From DAOUKH01 sp965261455 (lineage in GTDB: Bacteria > Chloroflexota > Dehalococcoidia > SHYB01), in contig OZ253453.1 in NCBI GenBank assembly GCA_965261455.1, positions 2,294,001-2,358,000 on the forward strand: a stretch of 64,000 bases of DNA, written 5' to 3'. Below the pieces are notes generated by a model. It was not told where the DNA came from, did no database searches, and saw nothing but the letters and a program-made list of their open reading frames with translations. A program made the position numbers and the translations under genes. Positions within the stretch are counted from its first letter, which is position 1, and every line of letters starts with the position of its first letter. This document shows positions 1 through 9,126 of this stretch, in pieces.

Positions 1-402
<402 letters not shown>

Positions 403-425
403 GGCGCGGCAGGAGCGGGACCCTC

Positions 426-1976
426 GTGCATCCTCCTTCTGACAGCGGTGGGCGGGCCGCGCTCGACTACCACGCCGCCACCAAGCACTCGCCGATCAGC
501 ATTCGGACGAACCGGCATTCCCTCGATTGGGCCAACCAGCCGATGCCGTTCAAGGTCTACGAGGACCTCGACCCTATCGAGCTGCCTCGCGGCCTCTCTC
601 CCTCCTCGGTCCCGGCCCTCGACGCCATCGGCGGCGGCATCGCAGCGGCGGAACGCGCCCCCGCGCTCGCCGACCTCGCCAAGCTGCTCTACTACTCCGC
701 CGGCATCACCAAGAGCTACGACCACGGCGGGCACAAGCTCTACTTTCGCGCCGCCGCCTGCACCGGCGCGCTCTTCCACGTCGATCTCTACCTTGTCTGC
801 GGCGAGATCGAAGGCCTGGAAGCGGGCGTCTATCACTTCGGCGCCCACGACTTCTCCCTGCGGCGGCTGCGGGCCGGGGACTATCGGGAGACCGTGACCG
901 AGGCGTCGGGGCGCCATCCTTGGATCGTTGGCGCTCCGGCCACGCTGGTCTTCGCCAGCACCTACTGGCGCAACTCCTGGAAATACCAGTCGCGGGCCTA
1001 CCGGCACGTGGGCTGGGACAGCGGGACCATGCTGGCGAACCTCCTCGCCGTGGCCGCGGCATCGGAGCTGCGCGCCGGGGTCGTGGCGGGCTTCGCCGAC
1101 GGGCCTATCGAGACGCTGCTGGGACTCGACCCGCAGTGGGAGGGCACCGCGGCGCTGGTCCCCATCGGGCAAGGCGCAGGCCCGACGCCGACGACCCCCA
1201 ACACGCCGCCGCTCGATCTGAAGACCGCGCCGTTGTCCCGCTCGATGGTGGACTATCCGAAGATACGCGAGCTGCACGCGGCCTCGTCGCTGGTCACGCC
1301 CGAAGAGGCTGCCGCTTGGCGGGGCGACCCGCCCCCGCGCCACGACCCTCCACCGGCGCGGACGCCGGTCGCGCTGAAGCCACTTCCCTCGCAGGAAAAC
1401 GGCGAGGACGGGCCGCGGATCATCGAGGAGATCATCCAGCGGCGCGGGTCGCCGCGCGCCTTCTCCCGCGAGCCGATCGATTTCGAGCAGCTTTCCGTCT
1501 GCCTGGCTTCGGCGGACGCGCCCCTGGCCGCCGATTTCTTGGGCCCGGCGGCCAGGCCGGTGAACGAGATGTACGTCATCGCCAACGCCGTCGACGGGCT
1601 GGAGCCGGGCGTCTACCACTACCGCCGTGAGGAGCGTGCGCTGGAGCCGCTGATGCTGGGAGACTTCCGCGATCAGGCCGGCTTTCTGGGCCTGGAGCAA
1701 GACCTGCCCAAGGACGCCGCCGCGGATGTCTTCTTCACCGTCGAGCTTGAACGGCTCACCGAACGGTTCGGCGACCGGGCCTACCGCGCCGCGCAGTTGG
1801 AGGCGGGCGTGATGGGCGGCAGGCTCTACCTGGCGGCCTACGCGCAGGGGTTCGGCGCTTCTGGGCTCACCTTCTTCGACGACGAGACCATCGACTTCCT
1901 GTCGCCGCACGCGGCGGGCAAGAGCGTGACGTTTCTGGTGGCCCTAGGGAAGCGGGCCAAGCGCCACGCGCACTAG
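426..1976 (+). CDS. SagB/ThcOx-type dehydrogenase with two nitroreductase-fold domains
   Basis: About 516 residues, roughly twice a single nitroreductase-fold unit. The N-terminus has the LDYHAATKHS motif typical of SagB-family FMN dehydrogenases, followed by one domain (about 60-290) and a second starting at RIIEEIIQRRGSPRAF (about 325-516). SagB enzymes oxidise azolines to azoles in thiazole/oxazole-modified peptides, but many stand-alone homologues have unknown substrates. No YcaO cyclodehydratase or precursor peptide is seen nearby, so an azole-peptide role is not supported by context. The start is GTG with AGGAG about ten bases upstream. It lies between a FIST gene and an amidohydrolase (9-base gap), suggesting one operon. 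Confidence 0.85.
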   Translation: MHPPSDSGGRAALDYHAATKHSPISIRTNRHSLDWANQPMPFKVYEDLDPIELPRGLSPSSVPALDAIGGGIAAAERAPALADLAKLLYYSAGITKSYDHGGHKLYFRAAACTGALFHVDLYLVCGEIEGLEAGVYHFGAHDFSLRRLRAGDYRETVTEASGRHPWIVGAPATLVFASTYWRNSWKYQSRAYRHVGWDSGTMLANLLAVAAASELRAGVVAGFADGPIETLLGLDPQWEGTAALVPIGQGAGPTPTTPNTPPLDLKTAPLSRSMVDYPKIRELHAASSLVTPEEAAAWRGDPPPRHDPPPARTPVALKPLPSQENGEDGPRIIEEIIQRRGSPRAFSREPIDFEQLSVCLASADAPLAADFLGPAARPVNEMYVIANAVDGLEPGVYHYRREERALEPLMLGDFRDQAGFLGLEQDLPKDAAADVFFTVELERLTERFGDRAYRAAQLEAGVMGGRLYLAAYAQGFGASGLTFFDDETIDFLSPHAAGKSVTFLVALGKRAKRHAH

Positions 1977-1985
1977 GGGGCTGGC

Positions 1986-3233
1986 ATGGGCAGAACGATC
2001 TTCACGAACGCCAATCTGGTTGACGGCGAGCGCCCGCCGCGCGGGGGCGCGGTCGTCGTCGTCGAAGGGAAGCGCATCGCCGCCGCGGGCGACGGGCCGC
2101 CGCCCCCAGCCCTCCCCGACGACCGAGTGATCGAGCTAGGCGGCAAGACGGTCATGCCCGGGATGATCACGTGCCATCTCCACGCCGCTTACCAGAACGT
2201 AGGCGCGGGGACGGCTCCGCCCGGCATGGAGGCGCCGCCGGCGCTCCAGGCGATCCGTGCCGCGAAGAACGTGGAGACGGTGCTGATGAGCGGCTTCACC
2301 GGGGCCGTGGGAGCCAGCGTGTCCTACGACATCGACGCCTCGCTCAAGCAGGCTATCGACGCCGACCTCATCCCCGGGCCGCGGCTCATGCCGTCGAGCC
2401 GCGACCTGGTCACGACCGCCGACTCGAACGACTCCGCGCCGTGGTGGTGGGAGGCCCGCGAGCTCGGCGCGGTGCGTATCTGCAACGGCCCCGACGAGTT
2501 CCGCTACGCGGTGCGCGACGAGATCAAGCGCGGCGCGGAGATCATCAAGCTCTACCCCACTGGGGGCCACGGGGTAAAGCTGCCCAAGGACACGATGACC
2601 GTCACTCGCGCCGAGATGGACGCCGCCGTCGACGCGGCCCACGCGCTGGGAAAGCTGGTGCGCGGGCATATCGTCTCCAAGCGCGTCATCCTCGAAGCCG
2701 TCGACTCCGGCGTCGACGTCATCGACCACGCCGACATGATGGACGCGGAATGCATCGAGGCGTTCCTCGGAGCGGGATCGTTCGTGCTGCCGAGCCTCTA
2801 TCTCCCGCTGCGGATCATGGAGGAGGCCGAGGCGCGGGGCGAAAGCGCCTTCGGCTGGTGGGGCGCGTTGAAGCGGGACTTCGAGTACACCTGTAGCATC
2901 CTCGCCGAGGCCTCCGCCGCGGGCGTCAAGATCTGCGTCGGCGACGACTTCGGGACGTCGGTGACGCCGCACGGCGACTACGCCAAGGAGCTCGAGGTCT
3001 ACACGCGCCACGCCGGGGCGTCGCCCCTCGACGTGATCCGGTGGGCCACGGTGAACGGGGCCGCGCTGCTCGGCATGAGCGACGACTTAGGCACCATCGA
3101 AAAGGGCAAACTGGCCGACCTGCTGGTGGTCGACGGCGACCCTACCGTCGACATCACGGTACTCCAAGACCGCGAGCGGCTGCTCGGCATCATGAAGGGC
3201 GGCCGATTCTACAAGGACGCCCTGGCGGGCTAG
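1986..3233 (+). CDS. Metal-dependent amidohydrolase (imidazolonepropionase/prolidase-like, COG1228)
   Basis: 415 residues with the amidohydrolase layout: a small beta-sandwich start with VMPGMITCHLHAAY (metal ligands H64 and H66), then a TIM barrel containing EIIKLYPTGGHG, VRGHIVS, VDVIDHADMMD and the ICVGDDFG strand that supplies the last Asp, and a C-terminal return to the sandwich (GTIEKGKLADLLVVDGDP). Such enzymes hydrolyse C-N bonds of cyclic amides or Xaa-Pro dipeptides; the substrate cannot be read here. The ATG is nine bases after the SagB-like stop with a G-rich ribosome site, so it is probably the last gene of that operon. The next gene is convergent. Confidence 0.88.
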   Translation: MGRTIFTNANLVDGERPPRGGAVVVVEGKRIAAAGDGPPPPALPDDRVIELGGKTVMPGMITCHLHAAYQNVGAGTAPPGMEAPPALQAIRAAKNVETVLMSGFTGAVGASVSYDIDASLKQAIDADLIPGPRLMPSSRDLVTTADSNDSAPWWWEARELGAVRICNGPDEFRYAVRDEIKRGAEIIKLYPTGGHGVKLPKDTMTVTRAEMDAAVDAAHALGKLVRGHIVSKRVILEAVDSGVDVIDHADMMDAECIEAFLGAGSFVLPSLYLPLRIMEEAEARGESAFGWWGALKRDFEYTCSILAEASAAGVKICVGDDFGTSVTPHGDYAKELEVYTRHAGASPLDVIRWATVNGAALLGMSDDLGTIEKGKLADLLVVDGDPTVDITVLQDRERLLGIMKGGRFYKDALAG

Positions 3234-3245
3234 GGAACGCCGCGC

Positions 3246-3995
3246 CTAGCAGCCGTAGCCGTCGAGGATGGCTAGGACCTCCTCGGACAGCCCCGCTCTC
3301 GCTTCCCCCTCCGCCTGAAGGGCGGCTGCGAAGTCTGGGCCGAAGAACCCGCCCATTTCCTCCTGGACCGCCTCATTGATTAGGCGGTCTTTCTCTTCAT
3401 CGGTCTTGGTCGCATCGAGGCCGATCTGGAGAAGTCGGGGGAACATATTCTGGACCAGGCCCAAGAAGTCCTCCACGAAGAGGGCGTCGGCAGGGTGGGA
3501 CTCGGCCGCGAAGCGCAGGGCTTCCAGGACTCGCACCCGAGCGTTGTGGTAGGCCGGAAGATCTGCCGGCGGGGCCAAGGTGCCAAAGGAGCTGACGCCG
3601 GTGGCCGCCAACTCCGCTAGCGTGCCCCAGGTCAGGGGTCCGAGTGCTTCAAGCGTGCTTGGGTCGCCGTCGAACGTTCCAACCCGGTTGAAGACCTGCA
3701 CGGCGGCGATCGACCCGCACGCCTGCGCGTAGACCTCTACTTCCGGGCCCACGGGCGGCGTCGGCGTTGGCGGGGGCGGCGTCCAGGTCGGGGCAGGGGT
3801 GTACGTCGGGGCCGGCGTGTAGGTCGGCACCGGCGTGTAGGTCGGGCCGGGGGTGGGTGGCGGCGCGGGCGTCGGCGTCGCCGTTGGCGGCGGCGGGGTC
3901 GCCGTTGGGGTCGGCGTGGGCTCGGCGCCGGAGCACGCGGCGACGGTCAGCGCCGCCGCCACGGCTATGCTTATCCATGTGACGCGTTTGAACAT
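3246..3995 (-). CDS. Lipoprotein with Pro/Thr-rich linker, paralogue 1
   Basis: 249 residues. A short signal peptide ends in a lipobox (TVAAC, Cys21), followed by about 60 residues of TPTP/TYTPAP repeats and a helical domain of about 150 residues. The domain has a conserved Cys near its start (QACGS) and one at the very end, which may form a disulfide. It shares GLDATKTDEEK, GEFFGPDF-like segments and overall order with the gene immediately upstream, so the two are tandem duplicates. The linker presumably holds the domain away from the membrane or through the S-layer. I recognise no enzymatic motif; function unknown. Its start is three bases after the stop of its paralogue. Confidence 0.8.
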   Translation of the reverse strand: MFKRVTWISIAVAAALTVAACSGAEPTPTPTATPPPPTATPTPAPPPTPGPTYTPVPTYTPAPTYTPAPTWTPPPPTPTPPVGPEVEVYAQACGSIAAVQVFNRVGTFDGDPSTLEALGPLTWGTLAELAATGVSSFGTLAPPADLPAYHNARVRVLEALRFAAESHPADALFVEDFLGLVQNMFPRLLQIGLDATKTDEEKDRLINEAVQEEMGGFFGPDFAAALQAEGEARAGLSEEVLAILDGYGC

Positions 3996-3998
3996 GAC

Positions 3999-4793
3999 TT
4001 AGCCGCTCAGGCACTCGTAGCGTTCCAGGGTGGCGCGGGTCTCCTCGGGGAGCGCCTCCAAGGCTTCCGTCTCGGCGTTGACCGCCACGACGAAGTCCGG
4101 GCCAAAGAACTCGCCTAGTTTCTCCTCCGCGAGCTCCTGAATCAACTGTTCCTTCTCCTCATCGGTCTTGGTCGCATCGAGGCCGATCTCGAGCGCCTTC
4201 GGGAAGACGTCCTGCAAGAACTCCTCCAGGAAGGCCTGGATGAAGAGACCTCCACTGGGACGCGCCCGGGCAGCGTCACGGAAGGCCATCAGGGTCCCCA
4301 GCCTGGCGTCATGATACGCCTGAAGCTCCGGCGGCGGCATGAGTTGGCCGAGGTTGTTCACGGCACCATCGAACAAGCCAGCGAGCCTCCCCCAACTGAG
4401 GGTGCCGGTCGGATCGAGCGTTAGGGGATCACCCTCGAACGAACTCAACTGGTTGATGAACTGGATCCCGACGTCCATCTCACACTGCTGCCCGTAGGCC
4501 TCGACCGGCGACCCTGACGGCGCGGGCGGTTGCGTAGCCACCGGTGCGGCCGGCTGCGTGGCTGTCGGGGGGACTGGTGTGGCCGTCGGCGGGACCGGTG
4601 TAGCCGTTGGGGGGACCGGCGTGGCGGTTGGCGGCACCGGTGTGGGCGTCGGCGGAATCGACGTCGCGGTTGGCGCGGGCATTGGGGTGGCCGTTGGCGG
4701 GACCGGCGTAGCCGTGGGGTCGGCGCCGGAACATGCGGCGACCGCCAAGACCGCGGCGAGGGCGGCGCTCATCAATGTGATTCGCTTGAACAT
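3999..4793 (-). CDS. Lipoprotein with Pro/Thr-rich linker, paralogue 2
   Basis: 264 residues, organised like its neighbour: signal peptide with the lipobox Cys again at position 21 (LAVAAC), then a linker built from near-perfect seven-residue PVPPTAT units, visible in the DNA as 21-base tandem repeats around 4555-4730, and a C-terminal domain containing EIGLDATKTDEEK, FFGPDF and paired cysteines (QQCEMD and YECLSG). The linker repeat number is probably variable between strains. A GGAGCCC ribosome site precedes the ATG. It lies 108 bases after fumC on the same strand; that gap has a small inverted repeat at 4809-4824. Function unknown; probably a surface-exposed binding or structural domain. 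Confidence 0.8.
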   Translation of the reverse strand: MFKRITLMSAALAAVLAVAACSGADPTATPVPPTATPMPAPTATSIPPTPTPVPPTATPVPPTATPVPPTATPVPPTATQPAAPVATQPPAPSGSPVEAYGQQCEMDVGIQFINQLSSFEGDPLTLDPTGTLSWGRLAGLFDGAVNNLGQLMPPPELQAYHDARLGTLMAFRDAARARPSGGLFIQAFLEEFLQDVFPKALEIGLDATKTDEEKEQLIQELAEEKLGEFFGPDFVVAVNAETEALEALPEETRATLERYECLSG

Positions 4794-4901
4794 AGTCTGG
4801 GCTCCTTGCGCAGTTTGGACTGCGTGCCGCTCCCGCGCCTGCGTTCTGCTCGCTCCTTCGTTACTACGAATGTTTCGTTTGGACGGGTTGCGTCGTCTCG
4901 G

Positions 4902-6299
4902 TCACGCGCTTGGCTTGGTCATGGTGATGGGGTCAAGAATGCGGGCGAGGTCGTCGGCGCTGAGGTCCGTCTGCTCCAGGGCGACTTCAGCGATGGTGCG
5001 CCCCGACTTCGCGGCGTCCTTGGCGATGGCGGCGGCCTTGTCGTAGCCGACGACGGGCGCGAGGGCGGTGGCCAGCATGAGCCCACGCACGACGGAGTCC
5101 GGCCCCTGGCTCGTCGCCTCCAGACCGTCGACGCACTGGGTGGCGAAGTTCGAGGCCCCGGCGGCGAGCAGGTCGATGCTCTGGAGCAAGTTATAGGCAG
5201 CGAGCGGCATCATCGTGTTGAGCTCGAAGAAGCTCCACTCGCCGCTCTGGGTCACCGCCGTGTCGTTGCCGATAACCTGGGCGCAGACCTGTATGAGCGA
5301 CTCGGCGATCACGGGGTTCACCTTGCCGGGCATGATCGAGCTTCCCGGCTGCACCTCGGGCAGCGCGAGCTCGCCGATGCCGGCGCGCGGCCCCGATCCA
5401 AGGAAGCGGACGTCGTTGGCGATCTTGAGCAGGCTGACCGCGACGGTGCGGAGGCAGCCGCTCGCCTGCACGACGCCGTCGAGGGTGGCCTGCGCCTGGA
5501 AGTGGCTATCGGTCTCGCGAATCTCGACGCCCGCGGCGGCGGAGATCTTGGCGCAGGCGCGGCTCGCAAATTCGGGGTGGGTGTTCACCCCGCTGCCCAC
5601 GGCGGTGCCACCCAACGCGACTTCGCGAAGGTCGGCCCGCGCCGCGTCGAGCCGGCGCAGCCCACGCTCCATCTGGCCGGCGTAGCCGTCGAACTCCTGG
5701 CCCAGCGTGACCGGGGTGGCGTCCTGGAGGTGCGTGCGCCCCGTCTTGACGATGTCGGCGAAGTCGTCGCTCTTCTTCCGCAGGGCGGCGTGTAGCTCAT
5801 CCAAAGCCGGCGCAAGCCGTTCCTCGATTTCGATGAGTGCCGCCAGATGAATCGCGGTGGGGATGACGTCGTTGGACGACTGCCCCAGATTCACGTGGTC
5901 GTTGGGATGGACGGCTTTCGAGCCGTGGCCCTCGCCGAGCAGCTCGCCGGCGCGGTTCGCGATCACCTCGTTGGCGTTCATGTTCGTCGAGGTGCCCGAA
6001 CCCGTCTGGAAGATATCGACGACGAAGTGTTCGTCGAGCTTGCCCTCGGCGACCTCGTCCGCCGCCGCCACGATGGCGCCGGCGATCTTCGCATCGAGCA
6101 GCCCCAAGTCTTGGTTGGTCTCGGCGGCGCTGCGCTTGATCAGCCCAAGCGCCCGGATGAAGGAACGCGGAAAGCGCAGGTCGGAGATGGGAAAGTTCAG
6201 TACCGCGCGCATCGTCGAGGCGCCGTAGTACGCCTCCTCGGGGACCTCCATCGGGCCCATCGTGTCGCGCTCGATGCGCATGCCGCTCTTCGGGGTCAC
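4902..6299 (-). CDS. fumC: Fumarate hydratase class II
   Basis: 465 residues, the usual length for class II fumarase, which interconverts fumarate and malate in the TCA cycle without an iron-sulfur cluster. The superfamily signature GSSIMPGKVNPV is present, with the TGSGTSTNMNANE and VHPNDHVN segments that form the shared tetrameric active site. The start is GTG at 6299 with AGAGGTG five bases upstream; an ATG six codons later is an alternative. A TATACT box lies just upstream on the minus strand (6318-6323), without a convincing -35. The lipoprotein pair follows downstream but has no evident functional link. Confidence 0.97.
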   Translation of the reverse strand: MTPKSGMRIERDTMGPMEVPEEAYYGASTMRAVLNFPISDLRFPRSFIRALGLIKRSAAETNQDLGLLDAKIAGAIVAAADEVAEGKLDEHFVVDIFQTGSGTSTNMNANEVIANRAGELLGEGHGSKAVHPNDHVNLGQSSNDVIPTAIHLAALIEIEERLAPALDELHAALRKKSDDFADIVKTGRTHLQDATPVTLGQEFDGYAGQMERGLRRLDAARADLREVALGGTAVGSGVNTHPEFASRACAKISAAAGVEIRETDSHFQAQATLDGVVQASGCLRTVAVSLLKIANDVRFLGSGPRAGIGELALPEVQPGSSIMPGKVNPVIAESLIQVCAQVIGNDTAVTQSGEWSFFELNTMMPLAAYNLLQSIDLLAAGASNFATQCVDGLEATSQGPDSVVRGLMLATALAPVVGYDKAAAIAKDAAKSGRTIAEVALEQTDLSADDLARILDPITMTKPSA

Positions 6300-6444
6300 G
6301 GAACACCTCTAGCAACCAGTATACCCGACAGCCATATACCTTATAGGCTATTGGCACCCCACCTGCTCACCCTTCCTTGGGAGTTACGAGGGAAGGGGCA
6401 GCGGCGGGAACGCCAGCCTCCGCTCTCTTGAGGGAACTTCGCGT

Positions 6445-6592
6445 AAGCGGTCGGCGGGGGATGGGCGGGGCGCCCTTCGGGCGCCCGCGCGCCTATCGGC
6501 GCGCGCCCTCTCTCAGTCTCCCCCAGAGGGGGAGATGCCGGAGGGGAGGGCGTCCACGAGAGGCGCCCCTACGTTAGGGGCGCCTCTTGCGC
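6445..6592. repeat. Dispersed intergenic repeat, copy R1
   Basis: This copy fills most of the gap between two minus-strand genes. It contains module A: a GC-rich palindromic part, then CTCTCTCAGTCTCCCCCAGA and a GGGGGAGA arm. The 37 bases ending there are identical to copy R3 and to R2 read in reverse. It is followed by a degenerate form of the GGGCGCC/GGCGCCC hairpin module. No coding potential is evident. Confidence 0.75.
6559..6587 (-). terminator. Strong hairpin after the ACMSD-like amidohydrolase gene
   Basis: An essentially perfect 12-bp stem (AGGCGCCCC/GGGGCGCCT core) with a five-base loop starts seven bases after the stop of the minus-strand gene ending at 6595. No T tract follows, so it may act in transcript 3'-end protection or Rho-assisted termination rather than as a classic intrinsic terminator. 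It is part of the dispersed repeat R1. Confidence 0.5.
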
Positions 6593-6594
6593 GG

Positions 6595-7734
6595 CTATTC
6601 GTCGTCCTTCAGGCCGTAGAGGTCCATCGCATTGCCGCACGTCATGGCGTACTTTTCAGGCTCGGGCACGCCGTCAAACATGTCGGAGATCACCTTGCGG
6701 CTGTAGGGCCAGTCGTTGCCGTGGTGCGGGTAGTCGTTCGACCACATGATGTTGCGCACACCGACGTCCTCGCGATTCTTGACGGCGAAGCGGTCGATGA
6801 TGAACGTGACGAGCCAGTTGCGGCGGAAGTATTCGCTGGGCAGCATCTTCAGGTCGCAGCCGGTCATCGACCGGTTCCGCCAGTAGCGGTCGTCCCACCA
6901 CGCCAGCACGGCGGGAACCCACCCCGCCTGGACTTCGACGCCGACCATCTTGAGCGTGGGGTAGCGGTCGAAGACGCCCTTGTGGATGATGTCCGACATC
7001 GTCTGAGGGAAGCTGCCGAACGGCATACCGCCGAGCATGGTGTTTAGGTTCTCGGAAGCCGCCGCCGCGGAGATGGCGGCCTCTTTCGCGTTCCGTTTCC
7101 CGCCGCCGATGTTGATGTGGATGTGGACCGGCATTTCGAGGCTCTCCGCCTCGGCCCAGAACGCCTCGTCCTCCTTGCCCATCGCCGGATTGCCGCTCGG
7201 CCAGTGGGTCAGAATGACGCCGCGGTAGCCGGACTTCTTCGCGTTTTTCAACTCGGCAAGACTGTTCTCGATACCCAGGTTCGGCATCTGGTACATCGGT
7301 ATCAGCCGGCGGTGATCGGCGGCGGAGAACTCGTTGTAGATCCAGTCGTTGTAGGCGGCGACGCCGGCCTTGTGGAACTCCTCGTCGTCCGAGCCGGTGA
7401 AGTAGGTCATCATCCGCTGCGAGGGATAGAGCACCTCGGCGTCGACCCCGTCGAACATCATCTCCTCGACGCGGGCGTCGCCCTCGAAGCAGCCCCTGTT
7501 GATCGTCTCATAGGTCGATCCGTACCAGTGCATCTCTTCGTACTTCTGGCCGGCGGTGGTGACCATGCCGATCGCCGCGGGGGCCACGTCGGGGAAGAAC
7601 TCCCAGGCGTCGCCGCCCTTGGGGTCCTTCACCACGCGGGGGGCCCGGTCGTGGAATTTCTTCGGCAGATACCGCAGCCACATGTCCGGGGGCTCGATGG
7701 TGTGCCCGTCCGAGTTAACCACCTTGTATTTCAT
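6595..7734 (-). CDS. Amidohydrolase family protein (ACMSD/COG2159-like)
   Basis: 379 residues of a TIM-barrel hydrolase from the amidohydrolase-2 family, related to 2-amino-3-carboxymuconate semialdehyde decarboxylase. The start reads VVNSDGHTIEPPDMW, where family members usually have a D-x-H metal motif; later come VHIHINIG and the C-terminal MWSNDYPHHGNDWPYS, the usual last metal-binding Asp. Likely activity is decarboxylation or hydrolysis of a carboxylic substrate; these genes are greatly expanded in catabolic SAR202-type genomes. A GGAGGA ribosome site lies seven bases before the ATG. It appears monocistronic, with a strong hairpin directly after the stop. Confidence 0.85.
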   Translation of the reverse strand: MKYKVVNSDGHTIEPPDMWLRYLPKKFHDRAPRVVKDPKGGDAWEFFPDVAPAAIGMVTTAGQKYEEMHWYGSTYETINRGCFEGDARVEEMMFDGVDAEVLYPSQRMMTYFTGSDDEEFHKAGVAAYNDWIYNEFSAADHRRLIPMYQMPNLGIENSLAELKNAKKSGYRGVILTHWPSGNPAMGKEDEAFWAEAESLEMPVHIHINIGGGKRNAKEAAISAAAASENLNTMLGGMPFGSFPQTMSDIIHKGVFDRYPTLKMVGVEVQAGWVPAVLAWWDDRYWRNRSMTGCDLKMLPSEYFRRNWLVTFIIDRFAVKNREDVGVRNIMWSNDYPHHGNDWPYSRKVISDMFDGVPEPEKYAMTCGNAMDLYGLKDDE

Positions 7735-7820
7735 CGCTTTCCTCCATTCGCCCCGTCGGTCCGCGGGCCGGTTTCGCGTTCATCTCGCGCGTTAGGGCGA
7801 GAATAGCACACCGCCCCAGT

Positions 7821-7850
7821 TTGACGCTATTTTAAGCGCGTCGCTACACC
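7821..7850 (+). promoter_or_regulatory. Possible promoter of the acyl-CoA dehydrogenase gene
   Basis: TTGACG at 7821-7826 is a good -35 match, followed after 18 bases by TACACC at 7845. The -10 box is weak. It lies about 50 bases before the plus-strand ATG at 7897, in a gap between divergent genes. Confidence 0.35.
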
Positions 7851-7896
7851 CGCTTTCCCGCGCACAGCGCCCCCTTCCTCATCGCCGGGAGCCTCC

Positions 7897-9126
7897 ATGC
7901 ACTTCGCCTTCTCCGCCGAGGACCAAGCCTTCCGCCAGGAACTGCGCGACTTCTACGAGCAGGAGCTGCCCGCGGACTGGTACGGCGGCTACGACGAGCG
8001 CGACACGATGCACGAGTACATCCGCTCGGTGCGCAAGAAGAAGGCCGAGCGGCAATGGCTCACCATGGCCTGGCCTAAGGAGTACGGCGGGCAGGACGCC
8101 CCAATCACCCGCCAGCTCATCTTCGCCGAGGAGAGCGCCTACTACCGGTTCAGCGCCCGCGACCAGGGCGTCGGCTTCCTCGGCCCCGCCATCTGGATGC
8201 ACGGCACGGAGGAGCAGAAGGAGCGCTTCCTCGGCCCCATCTCGCGCGCCGACGTCGCTTTCCACCAGGGGTTCTCCGAACCCGATGCCGGCTCCGACCT
8301 CGCCGGCCTGCGCACCCAGGCCCGCCGCGACGGCGACGACTTCGTCATCAACGGCCAGAAGATCTGGGGCGGGCACCTCCACCTCGCCGACTACAGCTTC
8401 CTCCTCGCCCGCACCGACCCCGACGCGCCCAAGCACAAGGGCATCAGCTTCTTCGTCATTCCCGCCGACACGCCCGGCATCCGCTACGAGGAGTTCGACA
8501 ACCTCGCCGGCGGGATGCAGAACGTCGTCTACTACGACAACTGCCGCGTCAACGCCCGCGACTGCCTCATCGGCGAGGAGAACCAGGGCTGGTACATCGC
8601 CACGACGGTGCTGAACCACGAGCGCACCGTCGTCGAGCACGCCCCCACCGCCAAGCGCCAGATCGAAGACCTCATCAAGGTGTGGCGCGACTTCGGATGG
8701 AGCGCCGCCGACCCCGTCCGCGCCAACGTCCGTCACCGCCTCGCCCAGATGGCCATCGAGGCTGAAGTCTGCCTGATGCTGGCCTACCGCATCGGCTGGC
8801 TGCAGAGCGTCGGCCATCAGCCGACCTACGAGGCCTCGCAGGTGAAAATCTTCGGCAGCGAGATGACGCAGCGCATGGCCCACACCGCCGGCGCCATGCT
8901 TGGACTCTACGCCCAGATCGAGCGCCACACCGCCAAGCGCGGCTACGTCCTCGCCGAGGGCCGCGTCGAGCACCTCATCCGCATGCAGCTCATGTACAGC
9001 CTCATCGGCGGGGCCAACGAGATCCAGCGCAACGTCATCGCGGGCCGCGGCCTCGGCCTGCCCGCAGCTAAGCCCCGGCCTACGCCCAGCGCAGCAGGAT
9101 TTCAGCAACACGCTTCGGGCTGCTGA
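7897..9126 (+). CDS. Acyl-CoA dehydrogenase family protein
   Basis: 409 residues with both acyl-CoA dehydrogenase signatures: FSEPDAGSDLAGL in the middle domain and GGANEIQRNVIAGRG near the end. These FAD enzymes introduce a trans double bond into acyl-CoA thioesters during fatty or branched-acid oxidation; substrate specificity cannot be read. Members normally stop soon after the GRGLGLP segment, whereas this one runs on for about twenty residues rich in Pro, Ala and Ser, so that its 3' end overlaps the convergent hydrolase gene by 47 bases. The tail probably arose by loss of the original stop codon. The gene is preceded by GGGAGCC and an ATG. Confidence 0.93.
   Translation: MHFAFSAEDQAFRQELRDFYEQELPADWYGGYDERDTMHEYIRSVRKKKAERQWLTMAWPKEYGGQDAPITRQLIFAEESAYYRFSARDQGVGFLGPAIWMHGTEEQKERFLGPISRADVAFHQGFSEPDAGSDLAGLRTQARRDGDDFVINGQKIWGGHLHLADYSFLLARTDPDAPKHKGISFFVIPADTPGIRYEEFDNLAGGMQNVVYYDNCRVNARDCLIGEENQGWYIATTVLNHERTVVEHAPTAKRQIEDLIKVWRDFGWSAADPVRANVRHRLAQMAIEAEVCLMLAYRIGWLQSVGHQPTYEASQVKIFGSEMTQRMAHTAGAMLGLYAQIERHTAKRGYVLAEGRVEHLIRMQLMYSLIGGANEIQRNVIAGRGLGLPAAKPRPTPSAAGFQQHASGC

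Noticed and set aside
426..1976. SagB-like gene as evidence for a thiazole/oxazole-modified peptide cluster
   Set aside because: No YcaO, leader-binding protein or short precursor gene in the visible neighbourhood.
7879..9111. A 410-codon open frame antisense to the acyl-CoA dehydrogenase
   Set aside because: Mirror of a high-GC gene; the product is an Ala/Val/Asp/Gly-rich string with no motif, while the plus strand has full family signatures.
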